From Priapulus caudatus (lineage: Eukaryota > Priapulida > Priapulimorpha > Priapulimorphida > Priapulidae), in assembly GCF_000485595.1 (NCBI RefSeq), contig NW_014577170.1, forward strand, positions 37,549 to 99,655: 62,107 nt of DNA, in the 5' to 3' direction. Positions within the stretch are counted from its first letter, which is position 1; every line of letters begins with the position of its first letter. The notes under the pieces are model-generated. The model saw nothing but the letters and a program-made list of their open reading frames with translations, made no database searches and had not been told where the DNA came from. This document shows positions 56,136 through 62,107 of the stretch, in pieces. The translations under genes and the position numbers were made by a program.

Positions 56136-59120
56136 TTAATGTTCTGATTTGCACCATCGGTTATCATACATATATGATAAGGAAGTGTTCCATCAGGGTA
56201 TATTACCATGCTGACACTCTGTATCACTTTATATATATATATATAAAGTGATACATATGTATATATATATATATACTGACTTGTAGGTGTATGTGGCAAG
56301 GATCACCAGTTTCAGTAGTGGGATTTGTACCCAGAGAGGCATTTCAGTTTTAGGATCGTCTCAATATTGACTTTCAGTTTTCATGCATGCTGTATGTTGC
56401 CATAGCTAGAGGCCACGGTACCCTGCAGAATGCTTCCATGTGCATCTCATCATAAAAGCAAAATATTAAACAGAGGTTTTTGTCCGCCACTGATACGTGA
56501 AATTCCTGCACTTGCCGTGCGCATCATCCACACGGGGTTGATTTCCTCGCCGATCTTCTACTTCTAGCCAGTTGCGATTCATGTGCCAGCAAAATCGGAG
56601 TTTGATCAGCGTGCGCGCGCGCGGTGACATCTCGTCCCGGTCGTTTAAGAGCAGGAGCGCCGTTGTGAGGGCAAGAGATTGCTTACAGGATGCGACAAAA
56701 AGCGCCTTCAATTCGTGTCTAACTTGATCTGATCACGAAGGAGCACAGATGCCACTCTGCTGCCGCGCGTGCGTAAGTGCAAAAGGCTGCTGCCGATGCT
56801 GCTGCTGCTGCTGCTGCTGCGCGTTCGCGACGAAGGAAAACCGCATGGCGTGTTTGCAGGAAAAATTTGTTAGTTTAGCAGATCGGCATTTCTTGTTTCT
56901 GATAGAGGGGGGGGGGTGGCATGGGCTTTTAAAATAGCAGCACGGATGTGCACTGTACTGCTGAGTTGCGGTTGAAAATTCCAAGCGGGGATCATTATCA
57001 GTCGACATTGATGCGTTTTTGCTAGTTAACGTTGGCCGAGCACATCGAAAATAAACTTGATGTTATAGGCTTAATAGCTTGCATCTCTCTTTCTCTTCTC
57101 GTTGTAAACTTCATCCCATGTAGTTTTGGGCGTGTATAGCCAGCCCGCCTCTTTTGCTGCAACCTTTTGAGAGGTGAGGGAAAGTTATAACTCAATGTGA
57201 ATGATAGCCCAGATGGCAGAGAGGTGCGTTCTCTCGCAAAGCCATCATCAGATTCCTCGTTCCATCTGGAGCCCAGATTGTTTCGAGTTGACTCCGCTGA
57301 CACCCGTCTCTGTGCGTGCACGGGGGTGTACGCGGTAATCCGCGCCATGCTACCGTCTCAATGCTGTTAAAAATCGCCGCGTCGAACCGGGAGTGAAAAA
57401 TTATCGCGCCGGGAGTGAAAAATTATCGTGCCGCTGCCGCCGCCGCCGAAGCGAGTGCGCCAACGTCGTTAAAATTCTGTCTTGAGAGGGGGAGGTGGGG
57501 AGGAAGAGATAGAAGCAGGGGGCGCTGACTTGTGTGCGCGCGCGCGCGTCAATGGCAAGCAGCCATGCAGTCTAAAACCCGAGGCCGTGTTGGCGTGTAT
57601 TTTTCGCCCGCGTGTAGTTTCAGATTACTACGTGTGCCGAACTGCCGATGCCGCGTGTAATTACCCCGTAACAGCCGTTTCCAGGCTGTTACTGCTACAC
57701 CTATAGCCGTCACTGTTTGAGGCTTTGAGCACCCCCCCCCCACTCTGCGCGCGGGGGCATCTGCTGACTGTTTCCAGACGGACGCGTGCGAGCGAGAGCC
57801 ACCGCCGGCGCAGAAGCAACAGTAGTGCTCAGTAGCACTGGAGATTGTTTCAAATTTAATATATTCTCTCCCCTAGGCGCGGCGGATATTTTCTCTGCAT
57901 TTCTGGAAACCGAATACGGCATTGCTAATTTCGCCGTGTAAATACGCGCGTGCGTGCGCGCGTGCGCAGATCGTTGCAGGCGAGAACGGTGTCCGATAAA
58001 GTTCCTTGACTGTAGAACTAATGCCCATGGCCTCTGGCTGTAAATGTAACTGCCAGTCGACAGGTTGATGAACGACAGAATGGCGCTTGACACTTTCCGC
58101 GGACAGGTACATACAATACGCCGCAGCGCTAACGTCGACCTGGTAGAGGGCACAACAGGTTTTTCGGCGGAGACGCGCAAAAAAACAAGGTACTTACCAC
58201 AGAGCTAACAGGGACAAGACTAGCTGGGCCATTTTTAATTGTGCATCCACGTACGGGGGAGATCTGTTGGCTCAGGCGCTTACGGATGTGTGTTTTGTGC
58301 GAATCTGGTGGTCTGTTGGTCGATCGGCTTGTTGCAGGTGTGTACGCGTACGTTTTGTGTGCTTTTCGAGTTTTTGCACGGCGCGCAAAAAGCGGCCCAC
58401 GAATGTCGGTTTTCTCGCGAGAACGAGATGACGCATTCGCTTTCGTTCTTTCGAAAGCCGATCTGTGAAATTTTTGCGATTTTTAAAAGCAACTGCGAAG
58501 CTGAGGACTGGACTGACTGTTGCCGATCATCGAACAATATGTGCCTGTTTTTCCACCGGGGCAGCGCATTCGCTCGCTCGCTCTAAAAGATCGGTGAAAT
58601 CATTTTAATGGATGCCGTTTGGCATGGTACAATCGCCTCGGTGTACAAGCGAAGGTGCGGGTGTAACGGTTGACGCATGGAGCATCGTGATCAGGCTCTG
58701 TGGAGGCATGATGATCATCGCTGCTGCTGCTGCTGCTGCCACCAGCACGTACATGTTAATGTAGCTGCTAAGCCGCTAGCGTAGGATTAGTTGCCCCCGC
58801 GTGCATGTGGTAACCATCTGCCCTGATGTCTGGCAGTTGCCGGGCGCGCTACATTTTTTCGAGGACCCTCTTCCGAAAACTTATTTGCGGAATGCGCCGC
58901 GCGCACGCGACAGCCGATGCAGATGCCCGCAGATGCGTTTCTTTTTAAAGGAGACGGTTGTGGCAGGCGCGCGCGAGTGAGCGCTGGAGTATGTAAACCA
59001 ACGCGAACGCGTGCCACTCTTCTAGTTCATTCGCAAACGTCTGTCTCCCGAAATTGTCTCGGATTCTGGCTCGCCGAAAGTTTCCCAGGGTATGGTCTTG
59101 ACCGGACTGTTTTACCGGTT
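56136..59120. other. Intergenic; GC-rich part is a probable promoter/5' UTR of the ZO-1 gene
   Basis: 56136-57380 is ordinary sequence with TA repeats (56228-56275) and a short GCT repeat (56794-56820). From about 57380 the sequence becomes CpG-rich, with CGCGCGCG runs (57537-57547), another GCT repeat near 58715-58739, and CpG-dense blocks to 59000. This suggests a CpG-rich promoter and leader exon for the downstream gene. I found no reading frame with a recognisable product. Confidence 0.4.
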
Positions 59121-59124
59121 CCAG

Positions 59125-59435
59125 TGAGCATTCCATTTTCGATGGTCGTTCTGTTTTATGACGATCGTTCCATTTCGGATGATTATTCCGCTTGCGATAA
59201 TTGTTGCATTTCCGAATCATTCCGTTGTTAATGATCGTTCCATTTCCGATAATGGTTACGCTTCCGATGATCCATCCATTTCCGATGATCGTTCCTTTTC
59301 CGACAGTCGATCTGTTTCCAATCGTCATTCCGATTCTGACGATCACTCCATTTCTGTCAGCCATTCCATTTCCGACGATCGTTCCATTTCCGCTGATCGT
59401 TTCATTTCTGACGATCGTTCATTTCGCATCTCTTT
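59125..59435. repeat. ~18-bp minisatellite upstream of the ZO-1 gene
   Basis: About 17 imperfect copies of a unit like GACGATCGTTCCATTTCC. In one plus frame it reads as (S-I-S-D-D-R)n. It ends just before a possible splice acceptor (TTTTCGGACAG at about 59433-59443), so part of it may lie in an intron or leader. Confidence 0.85.
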
Positions 59436-59678
59436 TCGGACAGGTGCGAAGACGACATCTCTCGGAGCAAGCGATCGGCGCGGCGTGCGATGACGACGAC
59501 GAGGAACAAGCGGACGTCCGCCGCCTCGTAGACTGCCCCCGCACGTTCGCCCATCCGCGCGGTGACCCCGTGGGAACGACGGCGGATTCGCCGCGGATCC
59601 GGTAGCGCCCCCTGCCGGACTAACCCCGATGCGCGCGTGAACGCGCGTCGCTGCACGCGCGCGCGCTGACAGAACAAC

Positions 59679-62107
59679 ATGTCGAATTCGGAACAGAACG
59701 TCGACGGCGGCGTCGCGCCGACGGTCGACCACAGCAACGTAGCGTTCCAGTACGACGGCTCGTCGCGGCCCGTCGCCGCACCCGCGTGGGCATCCCCGCC
59801 CGCCGCCGCAGCCGCCGCCGCTGCCGCCATGCAGTCGCTGTCGCCGAAGCGCAGCAACCACACGCTCGACGTCAACCGCTCTCGCTCGTTCAACGACGGC
59901 GCCGCGACGGCCGCCGCGCACCGCTTCTGGGAGAAGGACCCGCCGCCGACAACGGTGGCGCCCCCGCGCGGCAACCACGTCGGCGGCGGCGGCGGCGACG
60001 ACGCGGAGGTGCTGATCGACGAGGCGGGTGACCGGTTCGTCTGGGAGCACCACACGATGACGCTGACGCGCGTCGCCGGCTTCGGTTTCGGCATCGCCGT
60101 CAGCGGCGGCACGGACAACCCGCATTTCGCGAGCGGCGACCCGTCGGTGGCGATCTCGGACGTGCTGCGCGCGGGCCCCGCCGAGGGCAAGCTGCTCATC
60201 AACGACCGCATCCTGAGCGCGAACGGCGCGCCACTAGAGGGCGTCGACAATGCGACGGCGATCCGCGTGCTCATGGAGAGCGGCGACACGGTGGCGCTGC
60301 GCGTGCGCCGCAAGACGCTGCTCGCCGCCGAGCCGGATGAGACGCCGCGACGAGTCGTGCTGGCGCGCGCGCGCCGCAAGGCCGACTACGGCGTCGTGCT
60401 AGGCTGCCGGCTCTACGTGCGCCGCATCGTCGGCGACAGCGTCGCCGCGAACGACGGCACCGTGCGCGAGGGCGACACCGTGCTCAAGCTGAACGGCACC
60501 GCCGTCGAGACGCTGTCGCTCGCCGACGCGCAGAAGATCATCGACAAGGGCAACAAGGACAAGCTGAGCCTCGTGATCTCGCGCGGCGCGGCGCGGCCGC
60601 CTCCTCCGTTCGTCGTCACCGGCAGCGGCGGCTCCATGCACGACGTGAACTACGCGGTGGCAGCGGCGGCCGGGATGGCGCGGCCCGCGTCGGCGCACGA
60701 CGCGCGCTCGCCAGACGGCCGCAAGCCGAGCAACATCGAGGGACTGCAGCGCATGCCAAGCCGCAACCGCAACCCTGTCTACGAGGCCGGCGGACTCGGA
60801 CGCCTCGAGGAGCCGCCGCCAGGGGGCGTCGCGGTCGCGCGCACGCCGTCGTCGCCGGGCAGCGGCGGGGACGAGCCGCCGCGGTCGCCGCCCGTGCCTC
60901 CGCCGCCGCCGCCGCCCGCGCAGCCGCACCCGGGGCTCGGCGACCGCCAGCTGGCGCTCACCAACGGACAGCTGCCGGTGCCGATCTACGAGGGCTACTA
61001 CAGCAACGTCGGGCAGCGCGCGCCGCCCGACCCGCGCTTCATCTCCTTCCGCAAGGAGGGCAGCGTCGGCATCCGGCTCACCGGTGGCAACGAGGTGGGC
61101 ATCTTCGTCGCAGCGGTGCAGCCTCGCAGCGCGGCGGCGCTCGCGGGGCTGCGTCCGGGCGACCGCATGCTGAAGGTGAACGAGCGCGCGATGGAGAGCG
61201 TGACTCGCGAGGAGGCCGTGCTCTTCCTGCTCAGCCTGCGCGACCAGATCGACATGATCGTGCAGTTCCGGCGCGACGAGTACGAGCGCGTCGTCGCGAT
61301 CCAGCTCGGCGACAGCTTCTACGTGCGCGCGCACTTCAACTACGAGCAGACGGAGAAGGGCGAGCTGAGCTTCCGCACGGGCGACGTCTTCCACGTCAAG
61401 GACACGCTGCACAATGGCGTCGTCGGCGCGTGGGAGGTCGCGCGCGTCGGCCGCGGCAACGAGGAGACGCAGATCGGCGTGCTGCCGAATCAGAGTCGCG
61501 CCGAGCAGCTGGCGCTCGCCGCGGCGGCGTCCGGAAACGGCAGCGGCACAAAGACGATCGGCCGCTCGACGTTCTTCCGGCGGCGCAAGAGCGCGCGCCG
61601 CTCCAAGTCGCTCAACCGCGACCACTGGGACGAGATCGTCTTCTCGGAGGCCGGCTCCAAGTTCCCGGCGTACGAGAAGGTGCGCTGGAAGTACCCGGGC
61701 TTCGTGCGCCCCGTCGTCATCTTCGGCGCGCTCGCCGACGTCGCTCGAGAGCGCCTCCTGGCGGACATGCCCGACAGCTTCGAGTCTCCGCAGACGGAGG
61801 CCGGCGACGGCAGCGGCGGCAGCGAGAAGAACAATCGGTCGGGGATCGTGCGTCTCGGCGCGATCCGCGAGATCATTGAGCGCGATCGCCACGCCGTGAT
61901 CGACGTGACCCCGAACGCCGTCGACCGGCTCAACTACGCGCAGTACTACCCGATCGTCGTCTTCCTGCGCGCCGACGGCAAGAGCCAGGTGAAGACGCTG
62001 CGCGCGCGTGCGGGCCGCGCCGGCGCCGGCCGCGGCTCGCGCAAGCTCTACGAGACGGGCGTGCGGCTCGAGAAGACGTACGCTCACCTGTTCACGGCGA
62101 CGGTGTC
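59679..62107 (+). CDS. TJP1: ZO-1/polychaetoid-type MAGUK, partial (5' part, continues past window)
   Basis: An open frame of 809 complete codons with no stop runs to the window edge. Domains in order: Ala/Gly/Pro-rich N-terminus (1 to about 118); PDZ1 (about 122-205, AGFGFGIAVSGGTDNPHF); PDZ2 (about 225-300, VREGDTVLKLNG); a Pro-rich linker; PDZ3 (about 453-535, SVGIRLTGGNEVGIFV); SH3 (about 548-615, VRAHFNYEQTEKGELSFRTGD); guanylate-kinase-like domain (from about 662, FPAYEKV, RPVVIFGALADVARERL, VIDVTPNAVDRLNYAQYYPI). The SH3-GUK module matches ZO proteins specifically. ZO proteins tie claudin/JAM-type adhesion molecules to actin at cell junctions. The linker between PDZ1 and PDZ2 is only about 20 residues, against about 70 in human ZO-1. 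The whole region has no intron and is extremely GC-rich, unlike CEP131, CNOT3 and MEIOB. The start is the first ATG in frame (MSNSEQNV). An upstream coding exon is possible. Confidence 0.93.
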   Translation, partial: MSNSEQNVDGGVAPTVDHSNVAFQYDGSSRPVAAPAWASPPAAAAAAAAAMQSLSPKRSNHTLDVNRSRSFNDGAATAAAHRFWEKDPPPTTVAPPRGNHVGGGGGDDAEVLIDEAGDRFVWEHHTMTLTRVAGFGFGIAVSGGTDNPHFASGDPSVAISDVLRAGPAEGKLLINDRILSANGAPLEGVDNATAIRVLMESGDTVALRVRRKTLLAAEPDETPRRVVLARARRKADYGVVLGCRLYVRRIVGDSVAANDGTVREGDTVLKLNGTAVETLSLADAQKIIDKGNKDKLSLVISRGAARPPPPFVVTGSGGSMHDVNYAVAAAAGMARPASAHDARSPDGRKPSNIEGLQRMPSRNRNPVYEAGGLGRLEEPPPGGVAVARTPSSPGSGGDEPPRSPPVPPPPPPPAQPHPGLGDRQLALTNGQLPVPIYEGYYSNVGQRAPPDPRFISFRKEGSVGIRLTGGNEVGIFVAAVQPRSAAALAGLRPGDRMLKVNERAMESVTREEAVLFLLSLRDQIDMIVQFRRDEYERVVAIQLGDSFYVRAHFNYEQTEKGELSFRTGDVFHVKDTLHNGVVGAWEVARVGRGNEETQIGVLPNQSRAEQLALAAAASGNGSGTKTIGRSTFFRRRKSARRSKSLNRDHWDEIVFSEAGSKFPAYEKVRWKYPGFVRPVVIFGALADVARERLLADMPDSFESPQTEAGDGSGGSEKNNRSGIVRLGAIREIIERDRHAVIDVTPNAVDRLNYAQYYPIVVFLRADGKSQVKTLRARAGRAGAGRGSRKLYETGVRLEKTYAHLFTATV

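Noticed and set aside
59185-59364. Minus-strand hexapeptide repeats resembling a left-handed beta-helix
   Set aside because: Produced by the 18-bp minisatellite. The frame overlaps the ZO-1 upstream region and has no conserved residues beyond the repeat.
60399-62087. 562-codon open frame on the minus strand
   Set aside because: It is the complement of the ZO-1 coding sequence. GC-rich codons rarely give stops on the opposite strand, and the peptide is Arg/Ala/Leu-rich with no domain.

Overview
The window is nuclear DNA of an intron-rich metazoan, most likely an invertebrate bilaterian. The genes have many short exons with GT/AG junctions. Interspersed TTAGGG-type repeats, TIR-bearing DNA transposons, satellites and microsatellites fill the rest. 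The set of conserved genes (CEP131, CNOT3, MEIOB, the C17orf75/Njmu-R1 family, ACP2-type phosphatases, a ZO-1 homologue) is animal. I cannot name the phylum from sequence alone. There is one assembly gap of 578 N (42587-43164).

Layout. 1-10.6 kb has no gene I can support: AT-rich and CT-rich low-complexity DNA, a probable hAT remnant, interstitial TTAGGG repeats, then five copies of a ~540-bp satellite built from two related ~200-bp halves, plus a stray inverted copy. 20243-10606 (minus) is CEP131, with 17 coding exons reconstructed in frame (1282 codons). 20917-28944 (plus) is CNOT3, with 17 coding exons (754 codons), divergent from CEP131 across 673 bp. A TTAA-flanked MITE lies downstream of CNOT3. 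37509-31826 (minus) is MEIOB, with 14 coding exons (505 codons), convergent with CNOT3. 38113-49320 (plus) is the C17orf75 homologue, with 11 coding exons (416 codons), divergent from MEIOB across 603 bp. Its 5.8-kb first intron holds nested transposons, a ~310-bp tandem repeat and the gap. Its fifth intron holds an intronless acid phosphatase gene on the other strand (46984-45605). A second intronless acid phosphatase lies downstream (51172-52542, plus). After ~7 kb of intergenic DNA with another TTAA MITE, a ZO-1/polychaetoid-type MAGUK begins at 59679. It runs off the window as one uninterrupted reading frame carrying PDZ1-PDZ2-PDZ3-SH3-GUK.

Functionally the genes are not one pathway: centriolar satellite/cilium (CEP131), mRNA deadenylation (CNOT3), meiotic recombination (MEIOB), vesicle tethering at the trans-Golgi (C17orf75), lysosomal phosphatases (two ACP2-like), and cell junction scaffold (ZO-1). 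The most unusual points are four. The two inverted acid phosphatases look like a gene-conversion mosaic. A splice donor with its flank is repeated in tandem inside CNOT3, and there is a similar case in CEP131. CEP131 has a coding 24-bp minisatellite. Nested MITEs can be resolved by their target-site duplications.
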